DNA of 64,000 nt. It comes from Gonium pectorale (Eukaryota > Chlorophyta > Chlorophyceae > Chlamydomonadales > Volvocaceae). Each line of letters opens with the position of its first letter. The first letter of the stretch is position 1. The notes beneath the pieces were generated by a model. The model saw nothing but the letters and a program-made list of their open reading frames with translations. It had not been told where the DNA came from and did not search any database. Made by a program: the position numbers and the translations under genes. Location: assembly GCA_001584585.1 (NCBI GenBank), contig LSYV01000010.1:2763438-2827437 (forward strand), read 5' to 3'. Of this stretch, positions 10,601-22,493 are shown piece after piece.

Positions 10601-13600
10601 GGATTTGGGCATCGCGCTGCGCGGCCTCTTCATCATCAACCCCAAGGGCGTCGTACAGCACGTGACCGTCAACGACCTGCCCAGTTGGGTCACGGTTGAT
10701 GACCGTTAGCTGGTTGACGGGTTTGGATGAGGGAGTGGGTGCTGCTACGTATGTTGTTGTGGCGGTTGGATGGATCGGAGGCAGCGGCGCCGCAGTCGCA
10801 GTGCATGGGGTATACCCCTCACTCGGGTTCCTCACGCTGCGCGTTTCCGCGCACCTTTGCCTGCCTTCCCCGTCGCTCAGTCTCCTTCAACCCACCCGCG
10901 TGGCCACCCGGCACCGCCCTGACCATCCGACGGCCCCCCATCACCATCTGCCCAACGTATCTCCAAAACGTCCTCCATAACCGCCAACCGCCAACCGCCA
11001 ACCGCTGTTGCAGTCGGCCGCTCCGTGGACGAGGCGCTCCGCACGCTGCAGGCCATCCAGTACCACGCTGAGCACGGCGAGGTGCGGACCGGGGGCCGGG
11101 AGGCAGGGGGCAGTAGACAGGGGGCCGGGGACCGGGAAGAAGGGGGCCAGGCATTCACCAAAAGGACGTGGGTGGCTTCTTGCAAGGGGCATCCGCTCCA
11201 GGGCGGAGTCGTGGTTTCGAGGCGGGAGCAGTCGGGCCCGGCTAGGGCCCCGCTGCCCTGGTTTCCCCTACTCGCTCCTTCCTATTTCCCTGGTTTTCCA
11301 GACAGCGCTTGCGCCTTCCCACTCCCATTGCCATGCCCATGCGAGGGGTGCGCTTGGCGCCTGCGGCCGGCAGCACTGCGCCTCCTGCCACGGCTCACCT
11401 CTTCGCTACCCCCTTGCCCTTGGGCCCCCCGCTCGCGAAGGTGTGCCCCGCCAACTGGAAGCCCGGCTCCAAGACCATGGTGGCGGACACGGAGAAGAGC
11501 CTCGAGTACTTCAGCGAGGTCAAGGAGGTGGGGGGGGGAGTAGAGGGTTGGAAGGCATTCTCAGTAGAGAAGCCCTGGGGGGTGGAGGGTTGAGACGAGG
11601 GATTGCAAGGGTCGTTCTTGGCGCGGGGGACGTCAGTGCGCCTGGCGCGGCGCGGCTTTCTGGCGCAGGAGGGTCTGCCCCTCTGGGCATCTGAAGTCCC
11701 ATCTTCGCCCTCGCCCAAAGCCCCTGCTCTGCCCTCGCCGGCCTATCGTATCTGTACCTCACGCCGCATCTTTGTCGGTTCTGATTCCGTACCCCGACGG
11801 GGCGGAAGAATGCTGCTGGGTGCCATCCAGTTGTCATTCAACCCTTCTGCTACAGTTACAGTTACAGTTGAGGTGCTGGAATGCCCACCCCGGCAGGACG
11901 AGTCGGCCTTTGGCAACAAGCTCAAGGTGATTGGCAGCAAGGCCGAGTACGAGCAGCTGGTCAAGTCCGCCGGGCCCGTCGTCGTGGACTTCTACGCGCC
12001 GTGAGTTGTCGTACGGGTCGCATATTGTTATTGTACAATGAGGGTGCCGTACGTCCTGACATATGCAATGCGGACTGGCATCTGTGTCGGGACCTCCGCA
12101 CAGAGGCTTTACGTTAGCGCCGGTCGCCCGTTACCGTGACTAATTCGAGTTGGTTGGTCCGTACGGTGGGACGTACGTTGGAACAACCCCCAAAGGACGA
12201 GGCTGCTCATCAATACCGCGTGGTGTCATCGCGCGGTCTGATCAGCATCCGCATCGACCTCAGCAACCAGAGCCGGTCCCGTTTGCGGCGGTGCCATACC
12301 GGCACAGGCCCAGATGTTCGTCCGAACCGCCCACTGCCGCTGCGCGGAGCCTGTGCCTGTCACGTCTCCCCCACCCCCCGCGCCTCGACAGCTCGCAGCA
12401 GACAGCGTGTAGCACCAGTGCCTACCAACCTCCCGGCCCGGAACAGTCCTCTCGGGTCGATGGTTGACGCATGAAACCGACTAGAAGCGCCCCTGCCTTA
12501 CCTTACACTTGCCTTTCCCCTCCTCTCTCCGCTTCTCCCCCCTCCCGCCTGCCCTCCCTCCTGCTGGCAGCTGGTGCGGCAAGTGCCGGCAGATTGGGCC
12601 GTTCCTCGACACCCTGGTCGACAAGTACCCGGGAGTGGTGAGTTGGGGCTGCAGTGACCGGACGACAACGGGCACGGGGAAACGGGGGGCGTATATACGG
12701 GGGCCGGCACACGGTCGCACTACAGCCGACTGGTTGCTCCGCGCCCGCGAGACGTTGGGAGGGCGGTCTGCGAGACGTTGGCACGAGACGTTGGGAGGGG
12801 TTTATCGGCGTAATGTTTTGCCAAACGTACGCAACGGGTGAGGGCATGACCGTCCGGGAGGGTTGTGTATGTTTGGCGGAGTGGTGTCGGTGTTCCGGTT
12901 TCCGTAGGCATGGAGAGGAGTGAGACCACAAGGGCTGTTGCTGGGCTGTTGCTGGGAGAGGAAGGGAGGGAGGGTTTCTGTGCTTGCGGGTTCGCTTCCA
13001 CACAGTGCCAGGTCACGATCTGCATGACAGTGCCGGCCCCTGTCACGGCGGCGTGCTCGTGCTCGGACCCGTGCCTCTGCCCCCAGCACCCCATACTGCG
13101 ACAACCCTCCAGCCCTCTGCCGATGCCATCCCGCTCACCCCCCCTTCGTCACCGGGAGATGCGACGTCGGGACCCCACCCCGATCCCTCCCTTCCACCGT
13201 CAGCGCCCAGCCTGTTGTTTCGACGGTCAGGAGAGGAATTCGCCCCAGGGCTTCTCTACTGAGAATGCCTTCCAACCAACTACCCCCTACATCACCCTCC
13301 GTTCCCGTGCCACTCCTTCCCCGGCATGTGCTTATGACATGCAGCAGGGTAGGCGGCATGGTGCTTGGCCGTCAGACTCCCCCGCTCGTTCCCTCATCCT
13401 CCGCCCCTGCCCCGGCGCCGCCCTTGCCCTGCCCCTGGGGCCGCACACGCCTGGTCCCCCATCCCCATCCCAATCCCCTGACCCATCCCCATCCCCCGCA
13501 CCTGTCCCTGCCCCTGCCCCTGCGTGAGCAGACGTTTGCCAAGTTTGACACCACGGCCCAGCCGCTGGAGGCGCTGACTGCTGACTTGGGCATCAAGGCG

Positions 13601-14385
13601 CTGCCCGCCTTCCGCTTCTTCAAGGTGCGACTGAGGCTTAGAGCAGGAGGGCTGAGGGAGAAGCCGCCCGTACAAAGCCGTCCGTCGTCAGGATGTGGGT
13701 TTATAACCCATGCCATAGTGCGAACGCGCGGACGTGCCGGGCTGGGCCCAACCGCGCAGTGGAGCGCGGGTCGGGGGCGCGTGGCACTGCCTGAAAGAGG
13801 CGACCAAGCATGGGTGCGGTCTCCTGGTGCTGGAAAGCGAGCGGTTGGATTGGTAGGGCGGGAGGAAACTTGCTGCAATCTGTGGAACGCCGTCAGCATA
13901 ACAGCGCGCCCTTCTGGGCCCAAGCGTGGGCCGCATGCGAGGGTGCGCTTCGGCAAGGATGGAGGCCAAGCACTGCGACATGCCTGGAAGGTGGCACGTG
14001 TGTGTGTAACACTCTGGGCGAAACGGGCGTGGTGGGTGGGACAGCGCGTGGCCACGGGGCACTTTACATGCCCTGCGCTGATATTCGCTGTGCCCTCGGC
14101 GCCCGCCGCCTCATACTCACCAGGCGCCTCGAGTGTCCGCGACCCTTTCCAGCGCCCCATCCGCCGCACGCCCATACGCGGCTCCTCCGTGCCCACGCAA
14201 CGGCACACGCCGCTTTACCACACGCATGCACGAAAGGCGTACACCGCAGTTGGGGGGAGTATTCACACACCCATGCGCCGTACAACTGCCGTACGTCCTC
14301 GCAGGGCGGCAAGGAGGTGCACGAGCCAGTGGCGGGTTACAAGAAGAAGCTGCTGGAGGACGCAGTGGCCTCCCTGGCCAAGTGA
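7693..14385 (+). CDS. 2-Cys peroxiredoxin-thioredoxin fusion, probably mitochondrial
   Basis: Thiol peroxidase with a built-in thioredoxin. Exons: 7693-7959, 8235-8274, 9025-9104, 9338-9391, 10003-10076, 10505-10683, 11014-11081, 11441-11527, 11897-12000, 12571-12637, 13532-13624 and 14305-14385. They sum to 1194 nt (397 aa) with every phase matching. Residues 1 to about 85 form an Arg/Ala/Ser presequence with RGFAS, suggesting mitochondria. The peroxiredoxin part has peroxidatic C135 in [14 protein letters not shown] at about 176 and resolving C256 in EVCPANW; the 121-residue spacing is that of typical 2-Cys enzymes. It also has SLEYF, the YF motif of hyperoxidation-sensitive forms. The thioredoxin part (about 284-397) has [13 protein letters not shown] (C320/C323), a KALPAF cis-Pro loop and FRFFKGGK. 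The exon 5 donor is GC (AG|GCAAGC). The domains are joined in one reading frame by exons 8-9. The fusion is inferred from splice phase; a cDNA would settle it. Confidence 0.85.
10239..10490 (+). repeat. Two direct copies of a short intronic repeat
   Basis: The intron between peroxiredoxin exons 5 and 6 holds two similar segments, near 10239-10295 and 10437-10490. Both run CAGGCCTCTCTAGTG, then ACGCCTTCCAGTC and a C-rich tail. They belong to the same family as the copies at 11546-11583 and 13242-13280. Confidence 0.7.
11546..13280. repeat. Inverted pair of the same intronic repeat
   Basis: The segment at about 11546-11583 is the reverse complement of the segment at about 13242-13280. Some 34 bases look identical, centred on CTTCTCTACTGAGAATGCCT. 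The pair flanks thioredoxin exons 9 and 10 and could in principle pair in pre-mRNA. Confidence 0.7.
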
Positions 14386-16009
14386 GGGGGGCGTGGTTAC
14401 CACCGCTTGCCTCGGGGCCCGGGGCCGGGGAGCTGCCCAGAGGCTATGGGGGGCGCTGTGGAGACAGAGCGAGGCCAGGACCCGCGTGGCTAAAGCGAGA
14501 GAGGTCGACGCCGCGGCGCGCTGGGCCGGCCAGGACCGGCAACGACAGCGCTTTTCGTACTCCCAGAGAGTAGCCCAATATGGGAGCGAGACTGTGTGCT
14601 GTTTGGTGCATTGGCGGCGGTGTAGGCACGGGACCTCGTTCCTGCGGCCTTCGCAGCAGCGAGAGATGGTACTGCTGCGCCTTGCTGCGCGGGGCTGGGC
14701 CCTGGGCGCATCCCGAAGGGCCCAGGGCGGGAGCGGCCTAACCGCCGGACTGCTGGCATGCTAGCCACGAGGACAGGCCCATCAGCTGCAGTTACCCAAG
14801 CCCCCGCTCGGCACGGACTCGTGCGAGCGAGCTCATTTTGCAAGGGCTATATGAGCTTAAGTGGTGGGCTTCATTGCGTTGTGGGCTGCGGGGGCGGTGG
14901 ACTGGGACTACAACTAGTACGTTAATGCGCCTGTTGTACGCTGCTCCCGAACTAAGCAAGGGCATGTTGACTGGCTGACTGTGTGCAAGATCTCTCAGCC
15001 AGCGGCGGCGCGTCTGCCGCACTGCGTGCCTCACTCACCAGTCCTCATGCGATCGTGTCGGCTCCTATGCTGCGGTTGCATAGTGCGTCGTGCGGGGTCA
15101 TACCGGCCTCTGGTATCAGGACAAGCAGGGGCAGCCCCTTGGGGCGGCAGCGCGGCGCCAACCGTGCGATGCTGGCTTGTGTCGGCAGTCAGTGCTATGC
15201 GAGGTTCGCTATATGGCGGGGGAGGTGCGGCTGAAGTTGCCATTGAGCTGTGCAATGTGTGCTCGGAGTACTTGCCGTTGGCCGTTGGAGAAGTTATTTT
15301 AGTGCTGCACAAGGTGATATGGGGAGCGGCATCGGGCGAGTCGTGACACCCACTGTACGCTGCATTGAGAAGGTATGGTGCGCGCATGCGTTCGTCTGCG
15401 CGACCGGGGGTTTTGTGAACGCGTGTCGCATAAGCTGTGGCATGCGGTGTGTGCCGACGCTGAGCTCCTCTTCAATATGGCAAAAAGGTCAAATTGAAGG
15501 CATTGGGTCCTACCTCATAACCCCTTTCCTTAGGGGCAGTCCCCAATTTCCCTTCCAGCGGCTGGAACCGCGCGGAGATCCCGACACATGTCGACACACG
15601 CTTCGATAGGCCGGTCGGCCCTTCAATCATAAACCCTGGGAAACGAGCTCATAATTGCAACAGGACTTTGCGGTGCCTCTACGCTCGAACTTCACCTTCC
15701 GGCTCCCTTCACCTCCCCGTACCAATGCGCGGCGCAGCTGGCGTCGCAATCCAGCATGCAAACATACAGCATGGCTGCTCTTCTCCTGTCTTGAAGGCCG
15801 GTAGCGGTAGGGCAGCAGTGCAACATACTCGTACGGCTCCAGCGGCTTGGCCATAAGCCAAGACAGGCACGCGACAGGACGCAACAAAGTGCTCTGTACA
15901 GGATGATACAATAGACGAAGAAAATCCTTACGCTCCTGTGCGTCCCTCTTACATTGCGGGCTCCACCTTTTTGTTTAGCACCTGGGCTGCCTAGCGCAGC
16001 AACAGTAAG
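14386..16009 (+). other. Intergenic region between peroxiredoxin fusion and Pumilio gene
   Basis: Contains the 3' UTR of the fusion gene and the leader of the next gene. The open frames show no recognisable family sequence and overlap one another. No TGTAA was seen here, so the poly(A) site of the upstream gene is not located. The last 100 bases before 16010 are AT-richer, as expected of a leader. Confidence 0.4.
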
Positions 16010-19000
16010 ATGGCTGTCGAGGCAGCAGCACAAGAGGAGATACGGAGGATTCTGCTCTCCAAGCACTTGGATGCTGTTCTTAGCCAGCCAGCGCCCAAAC
16101 GGCCGGGCAGCGCGCCACCTCAGGCTGAAATTCTTCCAGGCTCACCGATGGGCGCAATTCCTGGGGGAATAAACATTATCTCGGGCGAGCGGTTTCACAG
16201 AGCAGCGCAGCAAAGCCCGGTTCAGGCCAAGGCGCTGGCCAGCGAAGAGCTGGGGCTTGGAGTTGATGCAGAAGAAGCGTAAGTCTGCAAACTGTGCCTC
16301 TGTGTATGTAGCGAGTTGTGCCCACCTCATTCGGCTTCGACTCTCTCCCACATTGCAGGTTGCGCTCTCGGCCTGACTACGTGGCTTACTACTACGCGAA
16401 CGTGCGCAACAACCCCCGGTTGCCACCTCCACTACCCGCTCGGGGTGCGTCTTGGGTGGACGGCACCAAAGCAGACGGCCTCGCAGAGGTACAGGTGCGT
16501 TGCATCTTCATATAGATGTCGATGGCGTTGCATACTGCGCAGGGGATAGCATGACACACATCCTCCTCGCTGCAGGTCAAAAACGAGACAAGCGACGCGC
16601 ACGCACAGGCGACTTTTAACCTCTTGTTTGGGAATCAGCTCGGTCTTAAGGTACGCGGGCTAGGGAGCAGCCGACATGCACACGTGTTACCAAAGTAACA
16701 GTGCTAATGTGGCATCCGCACAGCAGGATGGCGCCGAGCCGATTCCGATTCAGCGCAGTGACTACTTGGCGCAGGTATGTCCGCCGGCCTGCTCGACCTT
16801 GGTCGGCCGTTGCATGTCGCCCGCATGCGGGACTACACACTCGTGTCCTGCGCTTTGTTCCGTGTCGCAGGACTTCGGCTCCCAGGTTTCGAGCTTGGGC
16901 ACGAACGGAGGTGTGTCGCCATCTCAGGCGCCTGACACCCTGGCGGCAGCATGGGCCAAAATTGGCAACGCCACGACCGGCTCAGGAAGCGCACCGCAGC
17001 CGCTTGACTCCCTGCTGAGCGTATTTGGGTCGCCCCGGCCGCCGGCCCTCAGTCCCCTCCTGACGGCTGAGCTCCATGCCCAGGCCAGCGGGGGTTCATT
17101 ATTCTCGGTGGGTAGCGGCCGGCATGTCGTGCGATTTCCTAGTTACGTTGCCGGGAATGTGGCATGGGGCAATATCTTTCGGCGTAAGGCCGCCTGTCCC
17201 CTCGAGGCCACTTCGTTCGACCTTGATGGACGCGGATGATAGCTCAATCGTCCCTTTAGTTGACCTCTGTAGCGGTTTCCAGATCGCGAAGCGTAGCATG
17301 CATGCCAAGGGAACGTAAGGGGACACTGCTGCTTCTGGGCGCGTGGTCTGCCTTGACTCCTTACGCCAACGGTTGCCGCCCCGCCCCGCGGCTGCTTTCG
17401 CCGCTCTGCCGGGGCTCACCGCTGCTGACATTCCCGCTGCCTTCCGCACGGCCGCACCGCTGCCCCAGCAGGCTCGCAGCCTGGACGAGCAGGTGCTGCA
17501 GGAGTCTGTGTTCGCCGGCAGCGCCCCGCACACGCCCATGGGCAGTCAGCACGGGGGCGGCAACCCACTATTCGGCTCCTTCGCTGAGGACTCGCCACGG
17601 CCGTCCCTGGACGCCGTGGGCCGGTCCATCAGCAGCAAGAGCTTGGGCGCGAAGGTGGGTGTTGAGTGTTCCGAGGTCTGCGAGGTCCGTGGGTCTCCCG
17701 AGTATTGAGTTGAAGAGGAGCGGGACGTTACGTTGGCTATGTAGCAAATGCCTGAGCGTACATCGGATAATTCACTGTGTAAGTTCGGCTCTTGGATATC
17801 TCTCTTTTGTATAAGCTATCATGGATTGATGCCAAGCCTTCAGGGGCTGCGCACATCATGGTCGGCTGTTTTCGCTGGATCTTGCCCACTTCCACCGTGC
17901 TCTCACGTCCTGATCCGCTTGTCACAGGACCGCGGCCACGTTGGCCGCATCGCGGACCTGCGGCTGTCAATTCGGACGCCCTCTAAGCTGCGCATTGGAA
18001 CAACGCCTGCAGACCCGGATCCCCAGCAGCAGCTGCTCGAGACCCTTTCCATTGACGCCGACACCGCGGCCGCGGCCGCCGCCGCGGCGGCGGCTGTGGG
18101 GGACAACGAGACCGCGGCTGCGGCCGCCGTTGCGGCAGTCGCCGCGCAGCAGCTGGCGTCTGCTGCCCAGGTGCAGGCTGCTGTGGAGGCCATCCAGAAC
18201 CTGCCACCAGGAGCGGCCACGGCCTTCGCAGCCGCTCTTGGTGGTGCCGACCAGGCCTCCGTGTCGGGTGGTGGCCAGCAGCTCATGTCTCATGAAGGTG
18301 ATTGCCCACACAACACGCAGCGTCTTCATGCACGGGTGCTTAATTGGCATGCGTTGTTGTGTTGGGCAATCATGCACGCTTGTGTGCAGCTGCTTCGGCC
18401 TCCGCATTCACGCCTCAGCCTCGCACATCATACACAATCAAGTGCGGCGCCACACTTCTTGCCCGTGCAGTGCTTCTGGGCGGCGCGGGCTCGCAGCAGC
18501 AGCAGCAGGTTCAGGTGAGCAAGGAGGCTCGGGCGAGCAGGGCGTAGCGGGCAGGCATGGTCGGGACGCGGGTTCCTTGCGTTTGGGGCTTGCCCTGTCG
18601 TGTCCCGGCCGATCCAGTCCGAGCCTGTTTGTAATTGTTACTCGTGCCTCTCCGAACTTGCCGCCCCCAACTGCTTGCTAAAACGCAGGCAATGTATATG
18701 GCCGCGATGTACCCAGTGTATTATGCGCAACAGGCGGCGGGCATGCAGCACAGCATTCAGGTGCGCCGCGGATACATTGCTGGGCGGTTTCGGGCAGCGA
18801 GTATCCAGTTTTGTCAGTTGCTGCGGGCGTGGCCCCGTCTTGTTTGGTATGCCAATGTGTCGGGACGACTTGACGCACTTGGCCTGGCCCCGTTCGGCGT
18901 GGCGCTGCAACCTTGTTGCTCCTCATGCGTTTGGACCTTTCCTCCATGGTCAACGCGTGGTCATTCCGTTTGCTCCTTGCAGGCGATGCAGGCAGCAGCC

Positions 19001-22000
19001 ATGGCCGGCATCCCCGTCATGCCCGGCTCCATCCCGCACATGCTGCCCCACGCCTACGGCTCGCCCGTCCTCGCCGGCATGCAGCACGGCCCTGCTGCCG
19101 CGACCCTCTTCGGCCCCAGCGCCGCCGGCATGACCGCCGACGTCGCAGCGTTGGCGGCTGCGGGGCTGCGGCCGGGGCAGCCCTTCCCCGGCATGGCGGC
19201 CGGGGGCGGCCTGATGCCATCCTTCGTCCACGGCATGGCGCCACCCTACTCCCCCGGCATGTCTGTTGGCGCTCCGGGGCCGGATTATGGCGCGTATTAC
19301 CAAAAGGTTCTGGAGGCTCAGGCCATGGCCATGACTGGTGGGGTCACTAAGGACGCCGACTCGGCCGCGATGGCAATGCTGCGGGGCGGTATGGCGCCTC
19401 CACCGCCACCCCTGAGCCAGCCCCCGCCGCCACCCAAAGACAAGCGCAACAGCGGCGGAGAGCAGCACATTGGCAGCGACTTCCGCAACGGCTCGGGTCA
19501 CGGTGACGAGCGCCGCCCGCGCACCAACTCCTACGGCCGGGCTGACTTCGCCGACCGTGCCAACGGCCGCGGCACCGGCTGCCCGTCGCCCATGACTGGT
19601 TCACCGCTTCCGGCAAACGGCGGCAGCGGGCAAATGGCTGGCTCGCCGACGCAAGGCTCGGGCATGGGCCCCGGGGGCCATGGCGCCAACAGTCGCCTTC
19701 GGGCTTCGTCCGGGCCCCAGCCCTTCGCGCAGCTGGACGGGCACAGTCCGATGGCCAACGGGGGCCCGGGCGGCGGTGCCCCGCACGGGCACGGCTACCC
19801 GCGAGAGGGGCGCGGCGGTGCGGATGGCCCGCCGCAGCGCCGCAACAGCCAGCGACGCGACATGTTCAGCTCTGCGCCGGGCGCCAGCGGCCCCAGCGAC
19901 GGGGCCCCTGACGCGCAGCATGCTGGTGGCGTCGGTGGTGGTAGCGGTGGCGGCGGCTCCACCCGCGGCCCTCGCAGCAGCGGCGACACGCTCCTTGACG
20001 AGTTCAAGGCAAACAAGACGGGTCGCAAGTATGAGCTGCGGGAGATCCTGGGGCACGTGTACGAGTTCAGCCTGGACCAGCACGGCAGCAGGTTCATTCA
20101 GCAGGTGCGCAGCGAACGATTGCGGGTGGAACTTGCGCAACATTTTGCCAGGAACCTGCGTTATCGGTAGGGGGGCCCATCGGACCAGGCAATTCCTAAA
20201 ACCTTGAATGATGGAGGAGCTGCGTGGGATGGGGTTGCGGGGGCCGCAGGATTGCGATTGGCGGGCAAGTTTGAAGATGGCAGGCTAGAGCTCCAGGGTC
20301 CGTCCATGAAGCCCCCAATCGTACCTGACTGAGCTGTTCGTGCGTCTCTGCACCCCTCTCTCGTGCACACTGCAGAAGCTGGAGACCGTGTCGCCGGAGG
20401 ACCTTGACGCTGCCTTTACGGAGGTGCTGCCGCGCATCCTGCACCTTATGACCGACGTGTTCGGCAACTACGTGGTGCAAAAGTTCCTGGAGCACGGTGA
20501 GCGAGCGCGCAAGCGAGCGTTGAAACGTGGGACAGGGCGATGGTTGTGCTCTGCGTTGGTGCGTGCCTAATGCTGCTGAGCGGGAGCGTGGTGTGCGCGT
20601 GCTCCTCTCCTAGACCACCCCATGCAAGGCAGGTCACCTCCCCCTCAACAGAAACACGTCTTTGCCGCCCTCAGGCATGCCTGAGCACCACGCCCGCCTG
20701 GCCAAGGCGCTGCACGGCCACGTGCTGCAGCTGAGCCTGCAGATGTACGGATGCCGCGTGGTGCAGAAGGCGCTCGAGGTGTTCAACGAGGAGCAGCAGG
20801 TGCATGGGGGCCCGGGGCTGGGGGGATATGGTTAAGAAGGGGTTAAGAGCGGGACTCAGTGGAGGGGGCCGGGAGCTGAAGCTCCTCGCTGGAGATGTAT
20901 GCGCGCCCGGGTTATGCATTAGGAAGAGCGGGTGTATGATTGGTGGCGGGCGCCTTTCTCCGATGACGTGTCGGTCTTGACCCGGCTACAACACCATCTG
21001 CTTTACAGCGTGCTTTTCCGACCGCGTGCAGGTGGAGCTGATTTCGGAGCTAGACGGTCACATCATGCGCTGCGTGCGCGATCAGAACGGCAACCACGTC
21101 ATCCAGAAGTGCATCGAGTGCGTTCCCAACGCGCGCATCACCGGCGTGCTGGACAACTTCCTCATGTGCGTCGTGCCGCTGTCCACACATCCCTTCGGCT
21201 GCCGCATCATTCAGCGTATCCTGGAGAATGTCCGCGACGCGCGACGCCGCACCGCCGTCATGGCCGACATCCTCGGCGCTGCCGTACAGCTCACGCAAGA
21301 CCAGTACGGCAACTACGTGATCCAGCACGTGCTGGAGCGCGGCACGGCAGAGGAGCGCTCGTCGATTGCGGGCAGCCTGGCGGCGAACGTCGTGCAGCTG
21401 TCGATGCACAAGTTTGCGAGCAACGTGATCGAGAAGTGCCTGACGTACGGCAGCACGGCGGATCGGGACCTGCTGGTCAACCGCATGCTGGGCGCGCAGG
21501 CGCTGCAGATGCAGGCCGCGGCGGCTGCGGGCGCCGCCGAGGCTGAGCTAGAGGTCGAGGTGCGTTTGGGGCTTGGCGCCGTGGCCTGTCCGGGACAACA
21601 TTGGACATGGACATGGGTGCTTGGGTGGGGTCTCAGTGGCGCCTGGAGCCCATGGTCGGGAACTTCTTGTGAGAGTGATGATACGCGGAGCTGCCGCCAG
21701 CGTGGCGGCCTCCATACCCGTCTTTGATGTCGTGGGTAGTTGTATGTCAGCAAGTTCGTCACCTTGGGACACGCCTCTGGACTAAGGCATCATAGGCTGG
21801 CAGGGATGGCAACTCAACTCGCCCTCGTGTTGCTCGGCATTCCTCTCCCATCCATCTGGCCGCTACCTCAGCGCTTGCCATCCCCGCGCCGGCGCCCATG
21901 CTCATTGCCGCCCACAGGACCCGGTCCAGGCTATGATGAAGGACCAGTTCGGCAACTACGTGGTCCAGAAGGTGCTCGAGGTCTGCTCCGACGAGCAGCG

Positions 22001-22493
22001 CGAGACCATGCTGGCGCGCGTGCGGCAGCAGCTGCACGCGCTGAAGCGCTACACCTATGGCAAGCACATCGTGGCGCGCGTGGAGAAACTCCTCTCTGCG
22101 GGCACCCGCTACCAGACGCACGCCAAGGGCAGGCTGTTGCCCGACGACGAGGCGCTGGCAGCTGCGGCCGCCGCCGCCGCGGCAGGCCGCATCGCGGCGG
22201 TGCCACCTCCGCTGGAGATCATCACCGCCGGCAGCGGCGTGGACGTACCGCCGGGCCTGGTCCGCAGCAACGGCAGCAGCGTGGGAGGCGAGCCCGTCAG
22301 CAGTGGCGGCGCCGCGGGAGACAAGCGCGCGTCGGATGGCAGCGGGCATCCCTCGGCGCCCACGACACCGCCAGTGTCGGGCCCGGGCAGTGACAGCGGT
22401 CTCGCACCGGCTGTGCCGCAGTCGGCGGCGTGCTCGACTGCGGCTGGCGTGGAACGGGATGGCGCGGTACTGCCGGCTGGAGAGGCGCACTGA
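16010..22493 (+). CDS. Pumilio/PUF RNA-binding protein, eight repeats
   Basis: Cytoplasmic post-transcriptional repressor family that binds 3' UTRs. Exons: 16010-16278, 16359-16494, 16576-16650, 16724-16774, 16871-17107, 17469-17654, 17928-18297, 18471-18514, 18689-18760, 18983-20104, 20376-20496, 20675-20799, 21032-21559 and 21918-22493. They total 3912 nt (1303 aa) with phases matching. The N-terminal 850 residues are low complexity, with Ala runs, Gln runs and a Pro/Gly/Ser-rich exon 10. The PUF domain follows, with repeat helices GSRFIQ, GNYVVQ, GCRVVQ, GNHVIQ, GCRIIQ, GNYVIQ, ASNVIE and GNYVVQ. These are the same base-contact residues as human PUM1/2, so by the known code the target should be UGUANAUA. 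A tail of about 120 residues after repeat 8 is Gly/Ser/Pro-rich. The exon 5/6 boundary is the least certain; 17472 is an alternative start for exon 6. The start ATG (AAGATGG) is the first after stops. Confidence 0.9.

Noticed and set aside
13265..14764. A 499-codon + strand frame across the thioredoxin exons
   Set aside because: It reads through introns. The part homologous to thioredoxin is exon 11 only, joined in phase to exons 10 and 12.
17283..17314. Possible mini-exon in the Pumilio gene (CAG before, GTAAGG after)
   Set aside because: It would break the phase with exon 6. Direct joining of 17107 to 17469 is in phase without it.
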